DNA of 64,000 nucleotides from Streptomyces sp. H27-H5. GTDB lineage: Bacteria > Actinomycetota > Actinomycetes > Streptomycetales > Streptomycetaceae. The stretch is from assembly GCF_026627505.1 (NCBI RefSeq), contig NZ_JAPNLK010000005.1, positions 87,455 through 151,454 of the forward strand, read 5' to 3'. Under the pieces are notes generated by a model. That model was given only the letters and a program-made list of their open reading frames with translations, was not told where the DNA came from and ran no database searches. A program made the position numbers and the translations under genes. The stretch's first letter is position 1. Each line of letters starts with the position of its first letter. Shown in pieces: positions 8,175-16,585 of this stretch.

Positions 8175-9017
8175 ATGACGGGATTCGAGATCGGCGGCGC
8201 GAGCGCCGCCGACATGGAAATGATCCGCGCCTGGGCCGACGAGGAGGGCTGGAATCCGGGTGACACCGACCGCTTCGCCTTCGCGGTCGCCGATCCCGAC
8301 GGCTTCCTCGTCGGCCGGCTCGACGGTGAACCGGTGGCCTGCGTCTCCGCCGTGCGCTACGGCACGGGCTTCGGCTTCATCGGCTTCTACATCGCCCGCC
8401 CACACGTCCGCGGGCAGGGCTACGGCATCCGACTGTGGAAGGCCGGCATGAGTCGACTCGACGGCCGCCTCGTGGGGTTGGACGGAGTGGTCGAGCAGCA
8501 GGACAACTACCGCAGGTCCGGGTTCCGTCCGGCGTGGAACAACGTCCGCCACGAGGGCGTGCCGCGGGCCGGGGACGACGGCGGGGTGCGCGTCGTGGAC
8601 GCCGCCGGCCTCCCCTTCTCCCTACTCGCCGCCTACGACCGGCGGTTCTTCCCCGAACCGCGCGACGCCTTCCTGTCCGCGTGGACCGGACTGCCGGGCC
8701 GCACGGCCCTCGCCGCCGTCCGGGACGGTCGCGTCGAGGGGCTCGGCGTGGTCCGGCCGTGCAGCGGGGCCTCCCGCGTCGGACCCCTGTACGCGGCCAC
8801 GCCCGAGGTGGCCGCCGCCCTGCTGCGGCGGCTCGCGGAGCACGTCCCCGGCGGGGAGATCGCCGTGGACGTGCCCGACGCGAACCCGACGGCCACCGCC
8901 CTGTTGGCCGCGTTGGGGCTGGTCCCGACCTTCGAGGCCGCCCGGATGTACACGGGGACGGCGCCCACGGTCGACCTGCCGGGGCTGTACGGTGTCGCGA
9001 GTCTCGAACTGGGCTGA
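8175..9017 (+). CDS. GNAT-family N-acetyltransferase, two-domain
   Basis: This 280-residue protein starts with a GNAT domain. RPHVRGQGYGIRLWKAGM (about residues 75-92) is the acetyl-CoA-binding RGxGxG/A motif, preceded by FGFIGFYIA on beta-4. The second half (from about residue 130) resembles the C-terminal acetyltransferase-like domain of YitH/HolE-type proteins, ending in a segment like the last GNAT strand (NPTATALLAALGLVPTFEAARMYTG). The substrate is probably a small molecule but cannot be predicted. The ATG at 8175 has no strong ribosome site, but the N-terminus fits the family. Confidence 0.85.
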   Translation: MTGFEIGGASAADMEMIRAWADEEGWNPGDTDRFAFAVADPDGFLVGRLDGEPVACVSAVRYGTGFGFIGFYIARPHVRGQGYGIRLWKAGMSRLDGRLVGLDGVVEQQDNYRRSGFRPAWNNVRHEGVPRAGDDGGVRVVDAAGLPFSLLAAYDRRFFPEPRDAFLSAWTGLPGRTALAAVRDGRVEGLGVVRPCSGASRVGPLYAATPEVAAALLRRLAEHVPGGEIAVDVPDANPTATALLAALGLVPTFEAARMYTGTAPTVDLPGLYGVASLELG

Positions 9018-9078
9018 CGGCGAAGGGGAGTTCGCCTAGGCTGCGCGGGTCCGCAGAGCGTAGCCCGAGGGAGACACC

Positions 9079-9528
9079 GTGTCGTTCCTGCTCCTGCTCG
9101 TCGCCGCCGTGCTGGGCATCCTCGGGTGGATCGGCGACAACGACAGTTTGAGCACTGCCGGTTGGGTGGTCTGGCTGATCGGCATCCTCCTGCTCCTCCT
9201 GCGATGGTGGCGCAACCGCCGGAAGTTCGCGTCCGTGGAGCACGCGCGGGCCGCCGCCGAGGCGGGAGATCCCCGGGCGATGCGGGCCCTGGCCTCGATC
9301 CACAAACTGGGCGATGACCACGCCGAGGCGGAGCGGCTGCTCCGCACGGCGATCGAGCTGGGTGACGTGGAGGCCATGTGGGACATGGGCCGGCTCGTCG
9401 ACCTCCGGGACGGACTCCCGGAGGCCGAGCCGTGGTTCAGGATGGCCGCCGAGCACGGCCACTTCTTCGCGAAGCGGATGTTCCGTGCCGGTCACGCCTT
9501 CAACATGGACGGCAAGAGCCCCCTGTGA
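9079..9528 (+). CDS. Membrane-anchored Sel1-like repeat protein
   Basis: This 149-residue protein has two N-terminal hydrophobic helices (about residues 2-17 and 27-42) followed by RWWRNRRK and a helical repeat region. Segments such as ARAAAEAGDPRAMRALASIH, AERLLRTAIELGDVEAMWDM and AEPWFRMAAEHGHFFAKRMF each show the Sel1-like helix pair, about three repeats. Such repeats bind other proteins. The GTG start at 9079 is preceded by GAGGGAGAC, a good ribosome site. The gene ends just before a bidirectional hairpin shared with the SSI gene. Confidence 0.75.
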   Translation: MSFLLLLVAAVLGILGWIGDNDSLSTAGWVVWLIGILLLLLRWWRNRRKFASVEHARAAAEAGDPRAMRALASIHKLGDDHAEAERLLRTAIELGDVEAMWDMGRLVDLRDGLPEAEPWFRMAAEHGHFFAKRMFRAGHAFNMDGKSPL

Positions 9529-9529
9529 G

Positions 9530-9558
9530 CCGGGCGGCGGTCGCACGACGCCGCCCGG
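9530..9558. terminator. Hairpin terminator between convergent genes
   Basis: Perfect 10-base arms (CCGGGCGGCG and its complement) with a 9-base loop lie between the stop codons of the Sel1-like gene and the SSI gene. It can serve both directions. Confidence 0.65.
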
Positions 9559-9573
9559 ACCGGGCACCGGGAC

Positions 9574-10017
9574 TCAGATGCCGAACAGGACGCCGGTGCT
9601 GTTCCGTAGACCGCACGGGTTGCCGAACGTGTACGTGTAGCTGAGCCGGCGCCCCTCCCAGACCCCGTCGGCGGTGACCGTCATCGGGTTCCACTCCCTG
9701 GTACACGCGGCGTCCGCGCGGGGTTCGGCGAGTGCGTCCAGCGCACGCCCGTTCGCCCGTAACTCGGCGCAGGCGGCGACCGGGTCCGGGTGCGTGCCAC
9801 TCGGCCGCGGCGCGCACACCAGCGTCACCGCGCGCAGCACCGTGCCCTGGTCGGCGTCCGCGCCGGCCGTGACGCTGACCACGAGCGCGGAGGGCGCGTA
9901 CATGCTCTCCGTGCCGGCGGGCGCCGCGTCGGCGACTCCTGAGCCGACCAGTGCGGTGGGGGCGGTGAGCGCCATGGCGCCGGTGGCCAGTCCCAGATTC
10001 CTGGTGATGGACCGCAT
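9574..10017 (-). CDS. Subtilisin inhibitor-like (SSI) secreted protease inhibitor
   Basis: This 147-residue precursor has a signal peptide (cleavage near residue 31, GVADAAPAG) and a mature domain that starts with the family hallmark MYAPSALVVSV. It keeps the four disulfide cysteines (LVCAP, ACAEL, ACTRE, NPCGL), the GTHPDPVAAC segment and the conserved TADGVWEGRRLSYTYTF end. By alignment the reactive-site P1 residue is Arg (CTR-EWNP) where classical SSI has Met, which predicts inhibition of trypsin-like as well as subtilisin-like proteases. The ATG at 10017 is chosen because GAGGAG lies 8 bases upstream; an in-frame GTG at 10026 overlaps that site. Codon 86 is TTA (9760-9762), consistent with bldA-linked developmental expression. 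Confidence 0.95.
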   Translation of the reverse strand: MRSITRNLGLATGAMALTAPTALVGSGVADAAPAGTESMYAPSALVVSVTAGADADQGTVLRAVTLVCAPRPSGTHPDPVAACAELRANGRALDALAEPRADAACTREWNPMTVTADGVWEGRRLSYTYTFGNPCGLRNSTGVLFGI

Positions 10018-10310
10018 TTCGAACACTCCTCGGGTGGTTGCTTCGGATAGCGGACGTGAGTCTTGCCCATGAGGGGCGGGAACGCCCGTTCGTACCGCTG
10101 TTTTACGTCACTGATCGTGATCGCATGAGTGCAGTCCGCAGCGGTGTCGAGGTGTTGACCTGTGGGTGAGCGCACCGTCGAATCGGCCGAAGACGCCCCT
10201 GAAACATCCCTGAAACACACGGAACGAGGCCTCGGGGTAGGGCCGGCCCCACCCTCGGGACTCGCCCCTGCCCCGCTGTTTCCGAAGCGCGCGGACGGTT
10301 GGGTGGAGGC
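10018..10310. other. Divergent intergenic region (SSI / ABC ATPase remnant)
   Basis: This 293-base region contains the SSI ribosome site at its left edge, a direct repeat of GATCGTGATCG type near 10110, and a possible rightward promoter (TTGACC near 10156 with TCGAAT about 17 bases later). No gene is seen. Confidence 0.4.
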
Positions 10311-11047
10311 ATGGAAAACGACGCGATCCACCTCCGCGCGGTCAGCCGGATCCACGGCTCCGGCGACCACACCGTCACCGCCCTCGACCAGGTCACCCTC
10401 GGTTTCCCCCCGGGGCAGTTTCACCGCGGTGATGGGCCCCTTCGGGTCGGGGAAGTCCACCCTGCTCCAGTGCGCCGCCGGCCTCGACCGCCCCACCTCC
10501 GGCTCCGTCACCATCGGGGACACCGAACTCGGCGGGTTGAGCGAGACCCGCCTGACCCACCTGCGCCGGGACCGGATCGGGTTCGTCTTCCAGGCGTTCA
10601 ACCTGCTTCCCGCACTGACCGCCGAACAGAACGTCGCCCTCCCGCTGCGGTTGGCCGGCCGACGCCCCGCGAAGGCGGAGGTACGGGAGGCACTGGACCG
10701 GGTGGGCCTGCGCGACCGCGCCCGACACCGGCCCACCGAACTCTCCGGCGGCCAGCAGCAGCGCGTGGCGCTGGCGCGCGCTCATCACCCGCCCCGAGGT
10801 GCTCTTCGGCGACGAGCCCACCGGCGCGCTCGACTCGGTGACCGGCCGCGAGGTCCTCGCCGTGCTCCGCGCGATGGTCGACACCGAACGACAAACGGTG
10901 ATCATGGTCACCCACGATCCGGTCGCCGCTTCCCACGCGGACCGCGTCGTCTTCCTCGCCGACGGCCGGGTCGGCTCCGAACTCACCGGCGCGAGCGCCG
11001 AGGACATCGCCGCCCACATGACGAAGTCGGCGGCCCTGCCGTGCTGA
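10311..11047 (+). pseudogene. ABC transporter ATP-binding protein, two frameshifts
   Basis: All motifs of a MacB/LolD-type ATPase are present but in three frames: MENDAIHLRAVSRIHGSGDH, then after one shift the Walker A region MGPFGSGKSTLL, Q-loop FQAFNLLPALT and signature LSGGQQQRVALARA, then after a second shift LFGDEPTGALDS (Walker B) and the His-switch MVTHDP. The first lesion is one extra T in CAGTTTCACC (about 10428-10434). The second is loss of two bases, or gain of one, in the GCGCGC run near 10770-10785. Both lie in short repeats, so sequencing error is possible for either alone, but two in one gene next to a truncated partner suggest real decay. The end overlaps the permease start by 7 bases. 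Confidence 0.88.
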
Positions 11048-13150
11048 GCGTCGCCCTGCGCACCCTGCGCACCCGCTGGATCACCCTCGTCGGCAGTTTC
11101 CTCGCCCTGTCCCTCGGAGTCGGCCTGATCGCCACCATGGGCCTCGGCCTCGCCGCCACCCTCGACGCGCCGCAGCGGCAGCCCGAACGGTTCGCGCAGG
11201 CCCCCGTCGTGGTCAAGGGCGCCGACACGCTGCGGGTGACGACCGCGGCCGGCGAACACACGGCCGTGTTGGCCCACTCCCGCGGCATCGACCCCGCGCT
11301 GACGCGCCGACTCGCCGCCCGCCTCTCACCCGCCGTCCCCCAGGTCGTCGTCACCGCCGACCCGGCCGCCGTACGGGCCGCCGTGAAAGCCTTCGCGGAC
11401 CGGGACGGCCCCGGCGGAGCCACCGCGGCCGACGGCGTGGACGTTCGCGTCCTGACCGGCCGGGACCGGCACCTCGCCGACCCCGACCCGGAACGCGACC
11501 GCGAAGCCCTGCTCGCCGTCAACGCCGCGCTCGGCACCGCCGGCGGCATCACCGGCTTCGTCTCCGTGTTCGTCGTCGCCTCCACGTTCGCCTTCGCCGT
11601 GGCCCAACGCCGCAGGGAGTTCGCGCTGCTGCGCACCACCGGCGCCGCCCCGGGCCAGATCCGCCGCATGGTCCTCGTCGAGGCGCTGCTGCTCGGGGTG
11701 ACGGCCGCCGCCGCCGGCTGCGTCCTCGGGGCGTACGGGGCGCCGATCCTCGCCCGGGCCATGGCCCTCGGCGGTCTCGCACCCCGCTGGTTCGCCATCG
11801 GGAGCGCTTCCTGGCCCTACCACCTGGCCTTCTGGACCGGTCTGCTCGTCGCCTTCGGCGGGGTCGTCGCCGCCTCCTGGCGCGCCGGCCGCGTCGGCCC
11901 CACCGAGGCGCTGCGCGAGGCCGCCGCGGAGACCCGGACCATGACGTGGGGGCGCGGGATCTCCGGCGCCGCACTGGTGCTCCTGTCCCTCGCCATCCTG
12001 CTGTACGGGCTGCTCGACGACCCGTCCGAACTGCTCCACCGCAAGACGTACCTCACCCGGCCGATGCCGCTCATCGCGGCGTGCGCCCTGCTGTTCCCGT
12101 TGGCCGTCAAACCGCTGATCCGGCTGGTCGGTTGGCTTCCCGCCCGACTGCCGGGCGCCGGCGGGATGTTGATCCGGGAGAACGCGGCCACCGGGATCCG
12201 ACGCACCTGCGCCGTCGCCGCGCCCGTCCTGGTCACCGTCGCCCTCGCCGGATCCCTCCTCGGCACCACAGCCACCCTGAACGAGGCGAAGGCCACCGAG
12301 ATCCGGGAGCGGACCACCGCCCCCTTCGTCCTCTCCGGGAACTTCGACCCGGCGGCCGTCGAACGGCTGCGCGCCGTACCCGGGGCCGACCTCTCGGCCA
12401 CCTCCGCCACCGCCGTGCACGTCCTGGAGGAGGGCACCGCGCTCGTCCGCTCGGAGGCCCGCGCCGCGGATCCGGCCCTGCTCGCCAGGACCATGACACT
12501 GCCCGTCGTCGCGGGCGAGGTCACCGACCTCGACGACGACTCCATCATCGTGAACGAGGAATGGGACCGGCACACCGTCGGAACCACCGTGGAGGTCCGG
12601 CTCGGCGACGGCGCCCGCAAGACCCTCCGGATCGCCGCCGTGCTCAGCGTCGGCACCGGCGACAACGGGGTCTACCTCACCCCCGCCAACGCCCCCGGCG
12701 CGCACGTCGACCGGATCGACGCGCGGACCGTCCCCGGCGCCGACGTCGCCGCGGTCGCCACCGCCCTGACCCGGGTCGCCGAGGCGTCGGGCGGCCGGGT
12801 CTTCACCAGGGACCAGTGGGTGCAGGCCAGTCGCCCCGGGACCAAGAGCACCACCCGGCTCGGCCTGCTGCTCGTCCTCGGCATCGCCCTCCTCTACACC
12901 GGCATCGGCCTCGCCAACACCCAGGTCATGGCCACCACCGAGCGGGTCGGCGAGTTCGCCGCGCTCCGGCTCGCCGGAGCCACCCGCCGACAGGTGCTGC
13001 GCCTGGTGGCGGGGGAGGCGCTGCTGGTCGTCCTGGCCGGGGCGGTCGTCGGAGGCCTGGTCGCCGCCCTGAACCTGGGGGGCGTGTGGGGCGCCCTCCA
13101 CCTCCTCGACGTCCGGGTGCCGATCGTGGTCCCGTGGGAGATGCTCCGCG
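11041..13150 (+). pseudogene. FtsX-family ABC transporter permease, 3'-truncated
   Basis: About 700 residues of a two-module FtsX/MacB permease are readable from the GTG at 11041: a first TM (WITLVGSFLALSLGVGL), a periplasmic region, a three-helix FtsX domain (about residues 165-280, with AQRRREFALLRTTGA), a second extracellular region, and a final FtsX domain starting LLVLGIALLYTGIGLANTQV. The last transmembrane helix and stop are missing: after VPIVVPWEMLRA (about 13150) the same frame becomes Arg-rich nonsense while the opposite strand turns coding. The reading frame stays open by chance to 13605. Its ATPase partner upstream is frameshifted too, so the exporter is probably dead. Confidence 0.85.
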
Positions 13151-13152
13151 CA

Positions 13153-13594
13153 TCGCACCTCGGCGCGCGCCAGGGCCCGTTCACGGCCCGGAGGCATCGC
13201 CGCGGCGGGCGACAGGGCCGCCGCCCGGGTACGGGCGGGGTCCGGGTACCGGTGTCCCGACTCCCGCATGCACCGGGCCCACCCCCGGTCGCTGCGCCGG
13301 ACCACACCGCCCGTCGGGAGGGCGGCCCGCACCCCGTCGGGGCCGGGGCCGTTCGCCGCGAGGAGGGCGAGCGCCTTGCGCTCCGCGGGCAGGGACGCGA
13401 AGTAGCCGCGGTTGGGATCGCGCGCCGCCAGATCGCGCCGGCGACGCTCCAAGGCGCTCCCGTAGCCGTGGGCGCCGGCCCAGGCCGGCTCGGTCAGGAC
13501 GTAGGGGAACGCCCGGTCCACGGACGGCGGATCGTCGTCGGTGACCGGGTGGTAGTCGAACCCCGGCGCCGGTCGCCGGGGCGCGTGCGGAGGA
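13153..13594 (-). pseudogene. Orphan fragment of a reverse-strand hypothetical protein
   Basis: Reading leftward, about 145 residues have a normal protein composition: FDYHPVTDDDPPSVDRAFPY, ALERRRRDLAARDPNRGYFA, and GWARCMRESGHRYPDPARTR then ARAEVRC. The CMRESGHRYPDP segment resembles secreted or lipoprotein-like hypothetical proteins of Streptomyces with a C-M-x-x-x-G-H-x-Y core. Both ends are cut: the left end meets the permease breakpoint at about 13150, and at the right end a different short frame ends in a stop at 13595 (tail DGYHAYRPVNITG). No start codon fits, so it is treated as a remnant. Confidence 0.55.
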
Positions 13595-13659
13595 TCAGCC
13601 GGTGATGTTGACGGGCCGGTACGCGTGGTAGCCGTCGCGCCCGTGCCGTACGCACCCGG

Positions 13660-14220
13660 ATGGGCAGCCGACGGGTCTGTGCCACCACGGGCGCGGTGGC
13701 CGGGGCGCTGGTCGGCGCCCTGCTCGCGGTCCTCGTGCTGCGCACCGTCGTCGACGCAGGCCACACCTCCGGGGAGACCCGGGAGGCCACGGCTCCGACC
13801 GGCGGCCCGACGGGGGCCGGTTCCGCGGGCAAGGGCCCGGGATCAGGGCCGGGGATCGCCGAGAACGCCCGGATCTTCGTCAACCGGAACACGGGCGACT
13901 GCCTGGACGACAGCCTGGAGAAGGGCCTGCGGTCCTTCGACTGCAACGGGATGAGCTACCAGCGGTGGACCGTGGAGAGCGCGCCCGACGGCACCCGGCA
14001 GTTGCGCAACCACGCCACCGGGGCCTGTCTCGACGCCGACGGCGCGGGGCTGCGCACCTCCGGCTGCGCCGCGGCCGCGTCCCAGAAATGGGTGCTCACG
14101 GCCTGGGGCGACGCGTCCGTCGAGGTTCGCAGCAAGGTCACGGGGGCCTGCCTGGACGACGGCCCGGCCGGGTTGCGTGACCTCGCCTGCGATCGGACGA
14201 ACCATCAGAGGTGGGGTTGA
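13660..14220 (+). CDS. RICIN-type beta-trefoil lectin protein with N-terminal anchor
   Basis: This 186-residue protein has one hydrophobic segment (about residues 10-28), a Gly/Thr/Ala-rich linker and a C-terminal ricin B-like trefoil of about 120 residues. The three QxW-type repeats are visible as CNGMSYQRWTV, CAAAASQKWVL and CDRTNHQRWG, each preceded by a TGxCLD element (NTGDCLDD, ATGACLDA, VTGACLDD). It probably binds galactose-type or other glycans outside the cell while tethered to the membrane. It is the only intact gene in a stretch of decayed ones. The GTG at 13660 is the start that keeps the anchor. Confidence 0.82.
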   Translation: MGSRRVCATTGAVAGALVGALLAVLVLRTVVDAGHTSGETREATAPTGGPTGAGSAGKGPGSGPGIAENARIFVNRNTGDCLDDSLEKGLRSFDCNGMSYQRWTVESAPDGTRQLRNHATGACLDADGAGLRTSGCAAAASQKWVLTAWGDASVEVRSKVTGACLDDGPAGLRDLACDRTNHQRWG

Positions 14221-14231
14221 CGCCCGGGCTG

Positions 14232-14286
14232 GGCCCTGTCGTCGAAGTGGCGCCGGTGGGCCCGGCGAGACGTTGACGACAGGGCC
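14232..14286. repeat. 12-bp inverted repeats with 31-base spacer (hairpin or IS-end-like element)
   Basis: GGCCCTGTCGTC at 14232-14243 is exactly inverted at 14275-14286; an inner 6-base hairpin (CGCCGG/CCGGCG) lies within the spacer. It sits between the convergent RICIN and GH43 genes and could act as a terminator. The TGTCGTC-type ends also resemble termini of some actinobacterial insertion sequences, so it may be a tiny leftover element. That second reading is a guess. Confidence 0.5.
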
Positions 14287-14305
14287 TGGGGGATCGGGCC
14301 GCCCG

Positions 14306-15084
14306 TCACCGTGCCCGGTCGCCGCGCACGACCGGGCGGCCGTCCTCGAACACGAGGTCCGCCAGGTACATCACCCGTCCCCGGCCGTCGGGGCTCCAGC
14401 CGTGGAAGAGGATCCGGTCCCGGCCGCCCGGTCCCGTCACGACGTCCTGGCCGCCGGGGCCGCGGACCGCGCCGGCGAGCGACTCGGTGGTCACCAGCGG
14501 GGCGGCCGCCTTCGTGTAGGGGCCGGTGAGGGCGTCCGCCACCGCGTAGCCGATCGTGTACCCGTCGCCCCCGTAGGCGTCGGCCGAGTAGAAGAGCACG
14601 TAGTGGTCGCCGCGCTTGACGAGCGTGGGCGCCTCGACCAGCGAGCCCTCCCAGTCGCGGTCCTGGCGGATCAGCCGGACGGGCTCGCCGGTGGTACGGG
14701 TCCCGTCCCACGTGGTGGGCTGGAGGTGGATCCACGTGTCCGTCTCGCAGCAGTTGCCGTCGCTCTTCCACAGCAGGTACCGCCGGCCGCCCTCGGTGTG
14801 GTTCGCCGCGTCGATGGCGCCTCCCGCCGCGACCGGGCAGACGCCCGGCGGGGGCCGGTGTCGGCGGAGGCCCCGACGGGGGTCGCGGCGAGCCACAGGG
14901 TCCCGAGGGCGGCGGCGAACGCGGCGCCGATCACCGTGCGCAGTTGCCGAGAGGGTCGGGAGGGGGCGTGTCGCGGGTTTCGCCTGGGATCGCGGTGGGG
15001 GCTTCGGCGCGGGATGCGTCGGGGACGGCGCGCGGCGGGGGCTGGGGGCACGTGTTCCGCTCCTCGGGTGTCCGGGACCGACAC
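14306..15084 (-). pseudogene. Secreted GH43-type glycosidase, internally deleted and frameshifted
   Basis: The left part (14306 to about 14830) encodes the second half of a five-bladed GH43 domain: GAIDAANHTEGGRRYLLWKS, LVEAPTLVKRGDHYVLFYSA with the catalytic-type Glu in VEAP, YTIGYAVADALTGPYTK, and the end ILFHGWSPDGRGRVMYLADL. The right part, in another frame, encodes an Arg-rich N-terminus and signal peptide (VIGAAFAAALGTLWLAATPV, then GASAD). The first blades, including the catalytic base region, are missing, and the two parts are out of frame near 14840-14860. A deletion of several hundred bases in an arabinanase/xylosidase-type gene explains this. Confidence 0.8.
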
Positions 15085-15207
15085 CCTCGTCGAGCGGTGC
15101 CGGCGTCTCCTTCGACCCTGTGGAACGACGCACCGGATCCCGGGTTGCGCGGATCCCCGGTTGTGGGGGTTCCGGGGGTCCGGGGTCGCGCGGCGGGCCC
15201 CGACGCC

Positions 15208-15669
15208 TCAGCGCGTGGCGCCCGTGCGCGGGGCGTACAGGTCGATGAGCCGGGTGCGGGTCTGTTGCAACCGGACCGCGAGGACCCGTCCGACCCAGTG
15301 CCCGACCGAGGACCCGAACGCCGGATCGGCGTCCATCAGCATGCGTACGGTCGTCCCGTCGAACTCGTAGGCCCGTACCGGGGTCATCGCCTCGGCGCTG
15401 AGCTGCCAGGTGTACGGGGGGAACAGCCAGGACCAACCGACCAACTCACCGGGACCGAGGCTCTGGACGGGCGTGGGCCTGCGGCCGGGTACGGGGATCT
15501 CTAGCGTCACCGTGCCGGAGCGCACGATCCAGAAGGAGTCCGCCCGGGTGCCCTCGTCGAAGATCCGCGCGTTCTCGGGGAAATTGACCTCGCGGGCGTG
15601 CGACATCAGCCGTCCACGGTGCTCGGTGGACAAGACGGCGGCGATCCGGATGGGGGAAGGTGTGCTCAC
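15208..15669 (-). CDS. Cyclic-nucleotide-binding domain protein (Crp-like, no HTH)
   Basis: This 153-residue protein consists of one cNMP-binding beta-roll: REVNFPENARIFDEGTRADS, FWIVRSGTVTLEI and LGPGELVGWSWLFPPY, followed by a helical end (VGRVLAVRLQQTRTRLIDLY). The DNA-binding helix-turn-helix of Crp/Fnr regulators is absent, so it would act as a stand-alone sensor or as a partner of another protein. The loop that usually carries the R-x-A-T/S phosphate-binding motif reads WQLSAEAMTPV, which suggests the ligand may not be cAMP. Similar single-domain proteins are common in Streptomyces. Confidence 0.82.
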   Translation of the reverse strand: MSTPSPIRIAAVLSTEHRGRLMSHAREVNFPENARIFDEGTRADSFWIVRSGTVTLEIPVPGRRPTPVQSLGPGELVGWSWLFPPYTWQLSAEAMTPVRAYEFDGTTVRMLMDADPAFGSSVGHWVGRVLAVRLQQTRTRLIDLYAPRTGATR

Positions 15670-15977
15670 GACGGCCTCCGATCACGACCCCCCACTACGC
15701 TCCTGCTCCCCCCAGTGTCGCCGACTTCCGCCGATCCAGGGTGTGACCGCGGTGCGCGGCGGATCGGGGGCCCGGAGGGCCCGCCGAGGGGCCGTCGGGG
15801 CGATCCGTCGCACGGCGATCACCGAGGGTGACCGCGGTCTCCTCTCGTCGTGTGCCGCCGGGATCGGCGTGCTGTTCGCAGCCTCGGCCGATCCGTGGCG
15901 GAAGAAACCATTCCGGCGGCGCCGATCCCCATGCGCCCGAATCCACGTGCCCCGGTTCCCGCGATCCGCCGCGCGAC
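15670..15977. other. Intergenic region without a recognised gene
   Basis: These 308 bases lie upstream of the cNMP-binding gene and downstream of the small gene at 15978. Reading frames here are Arg/Pro-rich in all phases, as expected for non-coding GC-rich DNA. A few GATCGGCG-like words recur, but no clear promoter or hairpin stood out. Confidence 0.4.
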
Positions 15978-16280
15978 TCACTCCTCGGCATTGGCCTCCA
16001 GGCAGGCCAGCTCCATCGCGTCCAGCACCGCCTCGTGGCTGCGCTCGCTCAGCTCCGCGACGTTCTCGATCTGCGCCGTGGCCCAGGCGGCGAGGGTCAT
16101 CACCAGCACCCGCAGGCCGTCCGTGCCGTGCTCGGCGAGGATCGCGTCCGCGACGAGCATGGCGTCCTCCGGCACCTGCTCCGGTGGCTCCAGCCCCGCG
16201 AGGCCCCGCAGCATCGCGAGGGTGCGGCGGGAGATCTCCGGGGTCATCCTCGCCAGCCGCATGTCTTCTTCGTCGTCCAT
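15978..16280 (-). CDS. Small acidic helical protein of unknown function
   Basis: This 100-residue protein is rich in Glu, Ala and Leu and almost wholly helical (TPEISRRTLAMLRGLAGLEP, MLVADAILAEHGTDGLRVLV, ENVAELSERSHEAVLDAMEL). No enzyme motif or HTH is seen. The ATG at 16280, with GGAGGG about 10 bases upstream, is preferred to a TTG 30 bases earlier. It stands alone between two intergenic regions of about 300 bases. The function is unknown; the composition suits a small cytosolic partner protein. Confidence 0.65.
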   Translation of the reverse strand: MDDEEDMRLARMTPEISRRTLAMLRGLAGLEPPEQVPEDAMLVADAILAEHGTDGLRVLVMTLAAWATAQIENVAELSERSHEAVLDAMELACLEANAEE

Positions 16281-16585
16281 CCGCGCCCCGCCCTCCGGTG
16301 TCGTGCCCAACCCCTGAGGGCACGGTAGAGGCGCGGGGCCCGACGCGGGGCGGTTTCACGGGGGTGGGCGTGCGTAAACGAGTGGCGCGCGATGCCGTCT
16401 GTTGACAGGAACCGGACATGACCGAACGAAACGAACCGACGACCGTGCGTACCGGGCCCGCCCGGGCTCCCGGAACCCTCCGCCCGCCCGAGAGCCGCGA
16501 TCACTCCCGCCGAACGGCTTCCCCCCGTCCCGACCCACGGGTAACTTGACCGCGTCAACCGCCCGGCCGATCCGGCGGGAGCGAC
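16281..16585. other. Divergent promoter region before the GH5 gene
   Basis: This 305-base region has no gene. It contains TTGACA at 16402-16407, a -35-like hexamer pointing right, and a short dyad TTGAC-CGC-GTCAA at 16546-16558, only 28 bases before the GH5 start, where a bound regulator could block translation initiation or transcription. Confidence 0.45.
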
